Assembly: GCA_026985075.1 (NCBI GenBank)
Contig: JALSQX010000033.1
Coordinates: 186,001-250,000 of the forward strand
Direction: 5' to 3'
Origin: Blastocatellia bacterium
GTDB taxonomy: Bacteria > Acidobacteriota > Blastocatellia > HR10 > J050
Length of the DNA stretch: 64,000 bases
Part shown: one piece after another, positions 41,833 to 50,465 of the stretch
Layout of the letters: the number at the start of each line of letters is the position of its first letter
How positions within the stretch are numbered: position 1 is the first letter of the stretch
Notes under the pieces: generated by a model
Seen by the model: only the letters and a program-made list of their open reading frames with translations
What the model was told of the DNA's origin: nothing
Databases searched by the model: none
Position numbers and translations under genes: made by a program

Positions 41833-42648
41833 TTATCGAGAAGCGGCAGCTAAAAAATCACGCAGGAGTTCGGCGAACTTCTCCGTTGCTTCCAGCATAG
41901 GGAAATGCCCTGTTCGCCGCATGGTCACCAGTCGGCCACGATGAATCTGAGCGAACCATTGACGGATGCTCTCGACCGAGATGAGCGGATCCTGACCGCA
42001 AGCGAGAAGCAGAATGGGGATGCGCGAGCGACGGAGACCGGCCAGGCACTCCCCGGAGGTTGCTCCATCCAGAGCCGTGGCGATCGTCTCCCAACCGGCA
42101 CGAGGGTTGAGCTGGGCGAAGTCGGTGAGAAGGCTCTTCCGCTGTTGAACGGAGAGGCGGCCCAGCCCATATCGACGGAGGACGACATGCCGAATCAGCG
42201 GCCAGGTGGCCACCCGTCGAAGGATGATGAGCGTTTGCACCGACTTCACGTACGCCTCTCTCGCTTCATCCATCGCCGAGCCAGTGTGAGGGGCAACGAG
42301 CGACAGTGTGCGCACATCCTGCGGATGCTGCCGCAAGCACAGTCCAGCAACGAGAGCGCCCAGGCCATGACCGACGACGTGGACGTCGCCGGATCGAAGA
42401 GCCAGAATCAACCGATGCAGGTCGTCGACGTGATGCTCTATATGGAATGAGGTCGTGGAGGGGAACGCGTTGCTCCAGCCCACGCCCCGAGGATCGTAGA
42501 CGATGCAAGAGAAATGCCGACTCAGGCGCGCCACCACCGAATGCCAATAGCTGTGCGATAAAGCCCAATCATTGACGAAAATCAGCGGAGGGCCCCGGCC
42601 AACCCGCTGATAGTAAATGCCTCCTTCATCGACGCGCACGTACGGCAT
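41833..42648 (-). CDS. Alpha/beta-hydrolase fold protein lacking the nucleophile
   Basis: A 271-residue alpha/beta-hydrolase fold protein. The oxyanion region is PPLIFVNDWALSHSYWHSV, then YDPRGVGWSNA. The nucleophile elbow reads VVGHGLGALVAG, where G95 occupies the place normally held by Ser, Asp or Cys in G-x-Nu-x-G; the base sequence GGTCATGGCCTGGGC confirms this. An acid-position D is in ACGQDPLISVES and the histidine in RRTGHFPMLEATE. Without a nucleophile it is unlikely to be an ordinary esterase; some fold members are cofactor-free lyases, oxygenases or binding proteins. Ribosome-site evidence is weak. It follows a DUF4177 gene by 24 bases. Confidence 0.82.
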   Translation of the reverse strand: MPYVRVDEGGIYYQRVGRGPPLIFVNDWALSHSYWHSVVARLSRHFSCIVYDPRGVGWSNAFPSTTSFHIEHHVDDLHRLILALRSGDVHVVGHGLGALVAGLCLRQHPQDVRTLSLVAPHTGSAMDEAREAYVKSVQTLIILRRVATWPLIRHVVLRRYGLGRLSVQQRKSLLTDFAQLNPRAGWETIATALDGATSGECLAGLRRSRIPILLLACGQDPLISVESIRQWFAQIHRGRLVTMRRTGHFPMLEATEKFAELLRDFLAAASR

Positions 42649-42672
42649 CAAGAATTCAATATCGGCACGCCA

Positions 42673-42921
42673 CTACTGCTCTTCCAGTGGCCGCTTGAAA
42701 GTGAACTTCACATAGCGACTGATGGAGACGATATCAATGGACTTCTGGGAGCGATGAACGACGAATCCATCCACGTAGATACTGACCAGCTCCCATCCTT
42801 CGGCACCGAGCTTATTCAACCCCGCATCCACATTCTCATCGATGAAGTCCTTCCCGGTCACAATCGCTCCCAGCTTTCGAACCTCTCCCCAATCCAGCGT
42901 CTTATACTGCCATTTGACCAT
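42673..42921 (-). CDS. DUF4177 small protein
   Basis: An 82-residue protein matching DUF4177: WQYKTLDW at the start, then LNKLGAEGWELVSIYVDG and a final YVKFTFKRPL strand. These are small one-domain proteins of unknown function. The ATG follows GGGAGGAG at a spacing of 8. It lies between an M28 peptidase and the alpha/beta-hydrolase fold gene on the same strand. Confidence 0.88.
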   Translation of the reverse strand: MVKWQYKTLDWGEVRKLGAIVTGKDFIDENVDAGLNKLGAEGWELVSIYVDGFVVHRSQKSIDIVSISRYVKFTFKRPLEEQ

Positions 42922-42941
42922 CTCGTTTTCTCCTCCCTATC

Positions 42942-44003
42942 TCACAATCCCTCGCGCCCCCGCGTCGCCGGAACCTCACTGGGCGCCGACGAGCGGAGTC
43001 GCACCGCCGTGGCCGCTTCGATCGCCGGCAACGCTGCAATCACGACGTCACCGACGATCTTCAAACTCTCAGGATCGATCTTATCCAAGGTGTCCTCGGC
43101 CGTGTGCCAATACCGATTGGATGGACCGTAATGGAAATCGATGATGTCCACCGCCGGCACACCCAGCCGCAAGAAGGGTTCGTGATCATCATCGACGAAC
43201 GTTCTCTCCGAGAGAAAATAGTCTTCATATCCCATTCGAGCCGCCGTCCGCCAGATGATCTCCACCAATGAACGCGTGGAGAGCGCGTCCCGTTTGATAT
43301 CCAGCTCCTTGTCTCCGATCATATCCAACAAGATTAGCGCGCGGACTCGCCCGAGGACGCCCGCCGCATGCCATTTCTTAGCCAGATGACGACTGCCATA
43401 TTTGGAGTCATTGGCTGACCAGCGGACGAGCGCCTCTTCCCCGTCGAAGAAGACGAACCAGACGGTGGGTCGGTCCGCGACCGGTCGATGAGCGAGCACG
43501 CGAGCGATCTCCAGGAGCACTCCGGTACTCGATCCCCCATCATTCGCTCCCACGAACGGAAAATCGTCGAACAGCTTGGTGTCATAATGGCTGGCGATGA
43601 GAATGACGCCTTCGCTCCGACCCGGTAATTGGCCGATGATGTTGGTCATGGAACGTGGTCCCAGCGGCGTCTGTGCGGTGAAATCATCGCGCTCCACCGT
43701 GATCTTGAGGCGGCGAAGGTGCTTGATGATATAGTCCCGGGCCCGCCGGTGGGCGCGCGAGCCCACCGGTCGAGGACCCATCTCCACCAGGCGTCGCACG
43801 TGCTCGAATGCCCGCCGCCCATCGAACTCCGTCGTCGCCGCTCCAGGCGGCGCATCTGCTGCCGCTGGCGTCACGGACGTCGATCTTCCCGAACAACCGC
43901 TCACCAGGATCGAGAACAGCAGGATATGCATCATCCAACGCGCTGGCCCTCGGCCTTCCCAGTACGGGCCATCATTTCCCTGACCTCGCCGGTTCATTCT
44001 CAT
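42942..44003 (-). CDS. M28-family zinc aminopeptidase-like lipoprotein
   Basis: A 353-residue M28 protein, related to bacterial aminopeptidases and glutaminyl-peptide cyclotransferases. The lipobox LLFSILVSGCSG suggests attachment to a membrane. Zn/catalytic residues lie in ASHYDTK, VGANDGGSSTG, FFDGEEALV, ILLDMIGDKELD and YWHTAEDTLDKID. I chose the ATG at 44003 because GGACGGAGG precedes it. It lies 80 bases downstream of a close paralogue, pointing to tandem duplication. M28 activity and cyclase activity cannot be separated from sequence; the EE pair after FDG is shared. Confidence 0.88.
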   Translation of the reverse strand: MRMNRRGQGNDGPYWEGRGPARWMMHILLFSILVSGCSGRSTSVTPAAADAPPGAATTEFDGRRAFEHVRRLVEMGPRPVGSRAHRRARDYIIKHLRRLKITVERDDFTAQTPLGPRSMTNIIGQLPGRSEGVILIASHYDTKLFDDFPFVGANDGGSSTGVLLEIARVLAHRPVADRPTVWFVFFDGEEALVRWSANDSKYGSRHLAKKWHAAGVLGRVRALILLDMIGDKELDIKRDALSTRSLVEIIWRTAARMGYEDYFLSERTFVDDDHEPFLRLGVPAVDIIDFHYGPSNRYWHTAEDTLDKIDPESLKIVGDVVIAALPAIEAATAVRLRSSAPSEVPATRGREGL

Positions 44004-44083
44004 CGTCCTCCGTCCCTTCGCTTCTCCTCCCCAATCATCGATGCCTTCCCCCGTCAATGGTCCCTCGCTCAGGCGCCGTCCGT

Positions 44084-45055
44084 TCACAGCGCAGCCAACG
44101 CCTCGAGCACGACATCACCGACCGCCTGAAGACTCCTCGGACTCAGCTTATCCAGCGTATCTTCGGCCGTGTGCCAATAGGGGGCGAATGGTCCCGTTGC
44201 GAAATCGGTGATGAGGTCTATCGCCGGAACCCCTTTTCGGGCGAACGGAAGGTGATCGTCTTGAACAGCTAAAGTCCCCTCAGTGAAATATTGGCCGTAG
44301 CCCAACCTCGCCGCCACATCCCAGATCAACGCAATGAGCCAAGGGGCCGAATACCCCGTCTCTCGCCGAATGGTGAGATCGCGATCGCCGATCATGTCCA
44401 ACAGGATGAAGGCGCGGATTCGGGATAAAATGCCTTCGCGCTCCCACAGATCGGCCAGATGCCAGCTCCCGTACAAGGCGTCTCGAGGCGGGTCCCAACG
44501 CACCAGGGCCTCTTCCCCGTCGAAGAACACGATCCACACCTCATGGGGTGGTTTCTGCTCGCCGGACGTGAGCACCCGCGCCAGTTCGAGTAATGCTCCC
44601 GTGCTCGACCCACCGTCATTGGCCCCCACAAAGGTGAACTCGGTGAACAGTTTCGTATCATAGTGACCGCCAATGATGACGAGGTCGTCCGATTGGCCGG
44701 CAATCGGGGCGATGATATTGGTCATAGGAATAGGGCCGAGCGGGGTTGGAGCGACGAAGTCGTCGCGGACGACTTCGAGATGCAACGCGCGGAGTTGTTC
44801 GATGATGTAGTCACGCGCCCGATCATGTGCCGGGCTCCCGACCGGTCGAGGTCCCAGCGCCACCAGCCGCCGGACATGTTCCAGCGCGCGTTGGCCATCA
44901 AATGCGGCGGGCGACGGCCCCTGGACCCGGTCGTTATGGGCGATGATCATCCGTCCACTCCCGGCCAGAATCAGCCCGGCGGACAGAACGAGCCACCCGA
45001 CCGCCAGATAGACCCTCCTGGCGTTCGTCCCCTTGATGTGCAACTTCAGCCTCAT
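44084..45055 (-). CDS. M28-family zinc peptidase, membrane-anchored paralogue
   Basis: A 323-residue paralogue of the next gene downstream, sharing the order GGHYDTK, VGANDGGSSTG, FFDGEEALV, ILLDMIGDRDLT and YWHTAEDTLDKLS. Instead of a lipobox it has an uncleaved-looking helix (YLAVGWLVLSAGLILAGSG). The two proteins differ in the metal-binding loop near DDHLPF versus DDHEPF, so the metal site is conserved. Together they probably act on extracytoplasmic peptides or cyclise N-terminal Gln. The gene is divergent from the DUF3352-like gene. Confidence 0.88.
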   Translation of the reverse strand: MRLKLHIKGTNARRVYLAVGWLVLSAGLILAGSGRMIIAHNDRVQGPSPAAFDGQRALEHVRRLVALGPRPVGSPAHDRARDYIIEQLRALHLEVVRDDFVAPTPLGPIPMTNIIAPIAGQSDDLVIIGGHYDTKLFTEFTFVGANDGGSSTGALLELARVLTSGEQKPPHEVWIVFFDGEEALVRWDPPRDALYGSWHLADLWEREGILSRIRAFILLDMIGDRDLTIRRETGYSAPWLIALIWDVAARLGYGQYFTEGTLAVQDDHLPFARKGVPAIDLITDFATGPFAPYWHTAEDTLDKLSPRSLQAVGDVVLEALAAL

Positions 45056-45173
45056 TCGTGGTTTATCCTAACACAACTCGGCAATCATGCAAAGCGATCA
45101 ACACGCATCTGCTTCCACCGAATGCTGTTGAAGCGCTCTCCCGGGTGATGGTAGCATCTACGAGCGATCGGTG

Positions 45174-46883
45174 ATGAGCATTCACTCTCTATTTCGACGA
45201 TCCATCATCAAGCCCGTTGGCCTCGCGCTCGCCGTTCTGGCCGCGGCCGGCGTCATTGTCCTGATGGCCTGGCACGGACGGGAAGCGCAGGAACCGAGCG
45301 AACTGGCGCCGGCCCGCTCGCTGGCTTATGTGGAAGTGCCAGATGTGACTGACGTCCTGGACCAACTGGCGACCACCCGTTGGTGGCACGCCTTCGCCTC
45401 CCGCCTGGGATGGCCATCCAACCTCACTGGACGCGGCGCTCTCCGCCGCGTTCTCTCCCTTCGGAGGCTGGCGTTGGACCACTGGAGGCCGCTCCTCGGA
45501 GCCCGTCTCGCCCTGGTGGTCACCGGAGCCGACATTGCCGAAGATAAGATCACTCCTCACCTCGCCATTCTCATCCAGTCTCCTGTAGCGTCGGAGGAAA
45601 TGGAATCGTGGCTCGACGACCGCCTGCGGTCACTGGCCGATAAGGTATATCGACGCTGGCGGGAAGATACCCTCCATTATGCCGGGCGCACCGTTCATCA
45701 GCTCGAATCGATCGAGACCCCTCGACGCATCCTCTGGTGCCTGGATGGGAGGACGGCCATCATCGCCAATCGCCTCGATGTGATGCGCCTCATCGTGGAT
45801 ACCGCTGATCGGATGACCCCATCGCTCGCCGATCAGGCCGAATTCCAACACATCCGGGCTCGGTCCCTCCCACGGGCGCTGATCTTCGGTTATCTGACTA
45901 CGGAGCCGATCAAGGAGGAGTGGCAGCAGACCCTCTGGCCCTCCGACCGTTCGCTGTCGCCGACTCAGCTCGTCTTCAAAATGCTCCAATTCTTCCTCTC
46001 AGCCTTCGACACGACCATCAGTTATCAGGTCACCATGGAAAATGGTCTGGTGGTGGAGAGGACTCGCCTGTTGTGGTCCAGAGCCCTGCGCGAAGAACTC
46101 GCTTCAGTGGAGGCGCGAATTCCCCGTCCGCCGACGACGCTTCGTTTCATTCCCCGCCGATGCCAGAGCTTCACCATCCTTCGTCCTGGCGATATCGAAT
46201 CGGTAACCCATGAGATTGATGCCCTCCTTCATCGCCATTTGTCGACCGTGGCCAGTGTAGCGTTCCAAGAGATGCTGCTCCGATTCAAACGCCATCTGGG
46301 GCTCGATCCTCAGGATACGATTGCCGATGCTTTGGCCGATGAAATCGCCGTTGTAGAGGGGCCTGATTCGGATCTGCTGTTCATCGTCCGCGTCAAGCGC
46401 AGAGCGAAGCTCGCCGCCCTCATCGGCAAGTATCTTCGGCATGGCGGCGCCTCGGTGCGGACGCTCACCGTCGGAGCGCAGACGATTTATACGTCCACTC
46501 ATCGAGCGCGTCTCGCATTCAGCCTGGTGGAGGATATGCTTTTGATGGGCCCCCTCGATCTCGTGCGCTGGGCCCTCCGGGCTCATAGCGAACGAGCGAC
46601 GCTGGCGGCTGATGCCATGATCACCAGGATGATCGAGCAGTATGGCCGTCAGGCTGTGGAGATCTCCATGCGATGGGATTATACCGATGAGGAGCGCGCC
46701 TTGGCTCATCTCATCGAGCGGCTCTCCCTCACTCTACAACCGAACAACCTCGATGAGATTGTTCGGTCGCTTCCGCCAACGCTACGGACGACTTCGCTCA
46801 CCGAGGACGGACTGGTGAGCGAGACGAGATCGCCGTTTGGCGAATTCCTCTCCTGGTTGAACGCCGTCGTTCCCCCTCAGTGA
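45174..46883 (+). CDS. DUF3352-like exported protein
   Basis: A 569-residue protein with an N-terminal hydrophobic helix (PVGLALAVLAAAGVIVLMAW), then a long soluble part. The pattern of LAYVEVPDVTDVLDQL near the start, repeated LDGRTAIIANRLDVMR and SLVEDMLLMGPLDLVRWAL half-way and late, matches the DUF3352-type proteins of unknown function. It looks like two duplicated alpha/beta halves. I chose the ATG at 45174; a GTG at 45171 is adjacent. It overlaps the convergent HtrA-type gene by seven bases. Confidence 0.7.
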   Translation: MSIHSLFRRSIIKPVGLALAVLAAAGVIVLMAWHGREAQEPSELAPARSLAYVEVPDVTDVLDQLATTRWWHAFASRLGWPSNLTGRGALRRVLSLRRLALDHWRPLLGARLALVVTGADIAEDKITPHLAILIQSPVASEEMESWLDDRLRSLADKVYRRWREDTLHYAGRTVHQLESIETPRRILWCLDGRTAIIANRLDVMRLIVDTADRMTPSLADQAEFQHIRARSLPRALIFGYLTTEPIKEEWQQTLWPSDRSLSPTQLVFKMLQFFLSAFDTTISYQVTMENGLVVERTRLLWSRALREELASVEARIPRPPTTLRFIPRRCQSFTILRPGDIESVTHEIDALLHRHLSTVASVAFQEMLLRFKRHLGLDPQDTIADALADEIAVVEGPDSDLLFIVRVKRRAKLAALIGKYLRHGGASVRTLTVGAQTIYTSTHRARLAFSLVEDMLLMGPLDLVRWALRAHSERATLAADAMITRMIEQYGRQAVEISMRWDYTDEERALAHLIERLSLTLQPNNLDEIVRSLPPTLRTTSLTEDGLVSETRSPFGEFLSWLNAVVPPQ

Positions 46884-47938
46884 TCCGGCCGGTCGTTGCC
46901 GAGGGGGGGACCGCCCGGCGTGCCGTGAGCCGGAGTTTCTGCCTCCACCACGCCAGTCACCTTATAGGTCCGTCCCTCCCGAAAGATGGTCAAGGTGAGT
47001 TTCGTCCCCGGCTTCTCGGCGGCGATCAGGCGATTGAACTGACTGGCGGAAGTGATCACCGTGCCGTTCACATCGATAATGATGTCGTCCCGACGCAACC
47101 GCGCGCGCGCCGCCGGGCTCCCGATTTTCACGGCGACGACCAGTACGCCGTTCTCTCCTTTCAAGCCCATCCGTCGCCGAATATACGGCGTGGTATCGAT
47201 GACCCGAACGCCGAAGGTCCCTCGCGTCACCCGCCCTTTCTCCTGCAACTGAGGTAAAATATCCCGGAGAATATTCACCGGGATGGCGAACCCGAGCCCG
47301 GTGCCCACCGTGGAGGCGAATGTGCTGATACCCACGACTTCTCCGCGTACGTTGATCAGTGGGCCTCCCGAATTCCCGGGGTTGATGGCCGCATCAGTCT
47401 GCAGAAAATCGTTGAATGGGCTTCCCGGCCAGGATCGATTCTTGGCGCTGATGATGCCCAGACTGACGGTATGATCGAGGCCGAATGGATTCCCAATCAC
47501 GATGACCCAATCTCCCACCCGGAGAGCATCGCTATCGCCTAATGTCACTGCCGGCAAGGGTTCACCTTCCACGGCCACTTCGAGCAAGGCCAAATCCGTC
47601 GCTTCATCGAACCCCCTCACGCTGGCCTGAGTGAGTCGACCATCCGGCAGAGAGACGAGAATTGGACTTCCCATCCGCAAGGCGGCGAGGATGACGTGAT
47701 AATTGGTGACGATCAATCCGCGATGCCCATCAATGATGAATCCACTGCCGTAGTCCAGTCCCCCCCGAGCATTCCGGATTTGAACGTTCACCACGGCCGG
47801 ATTGACCCGCTCGACGATATCGGCAATGTTGAGCGCAGGGAGGCGGGACCCATTCTGGAGCCCGCCGAGGGCCGTGAGACCGAAGATGATGAGGATCACA
47901 CAGGGCATCCACGGCCGCAGACGAGACTTCCCTGTCAT
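46877..47938 (-). CDS. HtrA/DegP-type periplasmic serine protease with one PDZ domain
   Basis: A 353-residue S1C protease. A signal-anchor helix (MPCVILIIFGLTALGG) precedes the protease with H81 in IVTNYHVI, D115 in ATDLALLEV and S190 in INPGNSGGPL. One PDZ domain (about 245-340) has SPAARARLRRDDIIIDVNG. This is the DegS/HhoA-like layout for periplasmic protein quality control. I chose the ATG at 47938 with GGAGG upstream. It overlaps the stop of the small putative antitoxin gene by four bases (ATGA), so it is the last gene of a four-gene coupled operon. Confidence 0.92.
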   Translation of the reverse strand: MTGKSRLRPWMPCVILIIFGLTALGGLQNGSRLPALNIADIVERVNPAVVNVQIRNARGGLDYGSGFIIDGHRGLIVTNYHVILAALRMGSPILVSLPDGRLTQASVRGFDEATDLALLEVAVEGEPLPAVTLGDSDALRVGDWVIVIGNPFGLDHTVSLGIISAKNRSWPGSPFNDFLQTDAAINPGNSGGPLINVRGEVVGISTFASTVGTGLGFAIPVNILRDILPQLQEKGRVTRGTFGVRVIDTTPYIRRRMGLKGENGVLVVAVKIGSPAARARLRRDDIIIDVNGTVITSASQFNRLIAAEKPGTKLTLTIFREGRTYKVTGVVEAETPAHGTPGGPPLGNDRPDH

Positions 47939-48141
47939 CGCTTTTCCTCCGGTTTCTTCCTCACATTCCGGCGCCGGGATGACGCGGTGGAGTGGGCGGG
48001 CGAGCCGGCCTCCGCCGAGCGAGAGGCTGAGGCGTCCAAGCGTAACCGTTGAACGAAGAGATCCAGGTCGTAATCGCACTCTCGTGCCATCTGCTGACGA
48101 ATCTCATGGAGGACTTTCAAGAATCGCGGTTTTCGATACAT
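47935..48141 (-). CDS. Small protein, putative antitoxin of the PIN-domain protein
   Basis: A 68-residue protein: YRKPRFLKVLHEIRQQMARE, then CDYDLDLFVQRLR and a basic, Ser-rich tail. Its first half resembles small partners encoded after COG-type PIN proteins, with the L-x-E-x-(I/V)-x-x-x-x-A-x-E-x-x-x-D pattern. The match is from pattern only. The ATG at 48141 lies four bases after the PIN stop and has GGAGGAAG upstream. The order toxin then antitoxin is reversed relative to vapBC. Its basic tail could contact nucleic acid. Confidence 0.7.
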   Translation of the reverse strand: MYRKPRFLKVLHEIRQQMARECDYDLDLFVQRLRLDASASRSAEAGSPAHSTASSRRRNVRKKPEEKR

Positions 48142-48145
48142 AAGG

Positions 48146-48610
48146 CTACCACACTTCCTCCACCAGGAATTCCGGCGTGATGATTTGCGGGACGTAAAAC
48201 CCGGTCGTGACATTGAACATCTTCACCCGCGCCTGTCGATAAATATTGGCCAGATAGCCGAAGTTCCAGGTGACCAGGAAATCGATTTTATGGAACGAGG
48301 CAATGGCCATATGAACGGCATCGGCCATGAATTTTCGCTGGAAGATTCCCCGGCTCAGATAGCCTTCGGCCAATATGGCGACTTCTTCGGTGACCTCCAA
48401 CTGGGGCAGATCACGAACGAGATTGAGATAGGCCGATCGATGGGGTTCGCGCACCCGCTCCAGCTCCCGAATCACCAGGGGCGAAATATAAGCGTCGTAA
48501 AGCGGCCGCTCATGCTCCCACCATCGAATGGTCAGATCCCGCCGAAAGGCATCACCATTATCCAGGTAGGCTCCAATGACCGATGTTTCCAGGTAAATGC
48601 TAGTTTTCAT
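48146..48610 (-). CDS. PIN-domain protein, VapC-like toxin candidate
   Basis: A 154-residue PIN-domain ribonuclease-like protein. The N-terminal motif is YLETSVIGAYLD, with Glu at the place of the usual first Asp. SPLVIRELERV supplies the second acid, ADAVHMAIA the third and VTWNFGYLAN the fourth region. These match the subgroup of PIN proteins found with a short downstream partner. It overlaps the stop of the upstream retropepsin gene by 11 bases and precedes the small partner by four bases. Confidence 0.85.
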   Translation of the reverse strand: MKTSIYLETSVIGAYLDNGDAFRRDLTIRWWEHERPLYDAYISPLVIRELERVREPHRSAYLNLVRDLPQLEVTEEVAILAEGYLSRGIFQRKFMADAVHMAIASFHKIDFLVTWNFGYLANIYRQARVKMFNVTTGFYVPQIITPEFLVEEVW

Positions 48611-50228
48611 TTTGCTCGCTCGGTGGGACGGGAATTCGGCGCACGGCTTCCGTTTGCGGCCTGAGCAGAACGCGAAATCGCGGAAAGTCGAACGTCACCC
48701 GGAAATGCTTCAGGAAGTGACCGCCAATGATGCCCGACTGAGCGAATCCCGCCGCCTCATTGACGGCATCCATATTCAGGATGGGCGTACGGACATTGCG
48801 CTGTTCCAGATTGCTGATGGTCAACGAAGGAAGGATGAGCAGATGAACATCATCCAGAACGCCCGCCGCTCCCAGCACGCGAACTCGCAAGTCGGGCACG
48901 ATTTTATCCTGCCAATCCAATCTCTCTAAGGTCTCTTCGGCCAAGACCGTTGTGCTGGCTCCCGAGTCGAGGATGAAATTGCATTCCTCACGACCATCGA
49001 GTTTCACTTCGACGCTGACCAATCCACCGTTGGTGGTGCGAAACGGCACGACGGTCACTTCCGGAGGGACATCCGCCGGCTGTCGACCTCCCGCCGACCG
49101 ATCCAAGGTGAGTTCGCGCCGCGCATAATCCAGGGTGAGCTTGAAATTGGAGAGGACAGAGAGTCCCAGGAAGCCATCGGCCCGGAACGCGTTCCCTTCC
49201 CGTTGAAAGTGGCGAAATGGCCGAATGTAGATGGGAACGTTGTAGACGCGAATATCGCCGATATCCAGTTCATTCACCAGCCCGTACACGATGGGGAATG
49301 TGCCACCACCGCCCACGGCCCGAGCCCGTCCACCACGAGCAATGGCCCGGATGCCCAACGCGCGGGCTACGCGTTCGGAGAGGACGGTAATGCTGGCGCC
49401 GGTATCCACGACGAAGACGAGAGGATCGCTCCCATTGATGCGCACGGGGATGAACGGACGCGAGTTCTTGAGCTCGAAGGGGAGGGTCATCGTTCGCGGG
49501 CCTTCCACGCGATGCAGGTGGGAGACATTGAGTCGGGCCAAGGCGAAGTAAAAGTCGATCAATCCCCGGTATCGCTCCCGCTTCTCTTTATCCAGTCGCG
49601 GTGAGATGCTCAAAAATCGCTGATAGTGCTCGGCCGCTTCCTTGAAGCGCTCCAACCGAGCGGCCGCTCGTCCGAAAGCGATCCAGTAATCGGGCTCACT
49701 CGGATTGAGCGCCGTGGCTGCCCGAAGCCGCTCATAGGCCTGTTGGGTTCGATTTTCAAAGAAGTCAATCTCCGCCAGGCCGGCTAGGGCCATCGCCTCT
49801 CGGCGATTTAATATCAAGGCGGTGGTGAACTCCTCGATGGCTTTTTGGAATACCCCCGATCGCAACAGGGCCATCCCCAGCAGGGCATGAGCGCGGGCAT
49901 TGAGAGGATCCTGCCCCGCGACCAGCGCGGCGTGTTGAAAGGCCTCTTTCATTCGCCCCTGCTTGATCAATGTATAGCTCAGCCCCAATCGCGCGCGATG
50001 ATCCCGATGATTCCGAGCCAACAACCGGCGATAGAATTCTTCCGCCCTCTTGTAGTTCCCTTCGCGAAGGGCTTTCTGCGCCCACCGACGCCATTTCCCG
50101 GCACCCTGAGCTTCTACGCGGGGCGAAAGAGACACAACGAGCAGCCCGAGGAGAATCATCATCGGAGCGATGGTTCTCACGCCACGCCTTCTGTTCTTCG
50201 CCTCTTGTTGACTCCAAAGGTGCATCAT
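48600..50228 (-). CDS. TPR protein with two retropepsin-like aspartyl protease domains
   Basis: A 542-residue secreted or periplasmic protein. A signal peptide (PMMILLGLLVVSLSPRVEA) is followed by about five TPR units (about 45-215) and two clan-AA domains. The first has FVVDTGASITVLS with D275, the second NFILDSGASTTVLA with D421; each is followed by a glycine-rich flap and a GIIGGHFL / GFLGLSVL hydrophobic-hydrophobic-Gly motif. A tandem pair could fold as an internal pepsin-like dimer. Targets are unknown. The gene heads a coupled operon with PIN, small partner and HtrA genes. Confidence 0.88.
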   Translation of the reverse strand: MMHLWSQQEAKNRRRGVRTIAPMMILLGLLVVSLSPRVEAQGAGKWRRWAQKALREGNYKRAEEFYRRLLARNHRDHRARLGLSYTLIKQGRMKEAFQHAALVAGQDPLNARAHALLGMALLRSGVFQKAIEEFTTALILNRREAMALAGLAEIDFFENRTQQAYERLRAATALNPSEPDYWIAFGRAAARLERFKEAAEHYQRFLSISPRLDKEKRERYRGLIDFYFALARLNVSHLHRVEGPRTMTLPFELKNSRPFIPVRINGSDPLVFVVDTGASITVLSERVARALGIRAIARGGRARAVGGGGTFPIVYGLVNELDIGDIRVYNVPIYIRPFRHFQREGNAFRADGFLGLSVLSNFKLTLDYARRELTLDRSAGGRQPADVPPEVTVVPFRTTNGGLVSVEVKLDGREECNFILDSGASTTVLAEETLERLDWQDKIVPDLRVRVLGAAGVLDDVHLLILPSLTISNLEQRNVRTPILNMDAVNEAAGFAQSGIIGGHFLKHFRVTFDFPRFRVLLRPQTEAVRRIPVPPSEQNEN

Positions 50229-50465
50229 ACCCCCGTATGACTAACCATCTTGCCTCCCCCACCATCATCCACTGCCTAATGATTCTAGTTTCCCGTTCTC
50301 AGCCTTGTCAAACAGTCAGGGGGCGCCCCTTCCCCCGTTTTGGTTCCGCTCATCGCCTTTCATGAGAGGGGAGCGAGGCTCCGGAGGATCTCTCCCCCGG
50401 GGAGGGGCGAGTCACTCCCATAGATCTCCTCCCCATCGCCCGATGACGATCATGGGGACCGACGG

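Noticed and set aside
42942-45055. M28 peptidases as the missing desuccinylase of the racemase pathway
   Set aside because: The known desuccinylase is an M20 enzyme; these M28 proteins are exported and far from the racemase gene.
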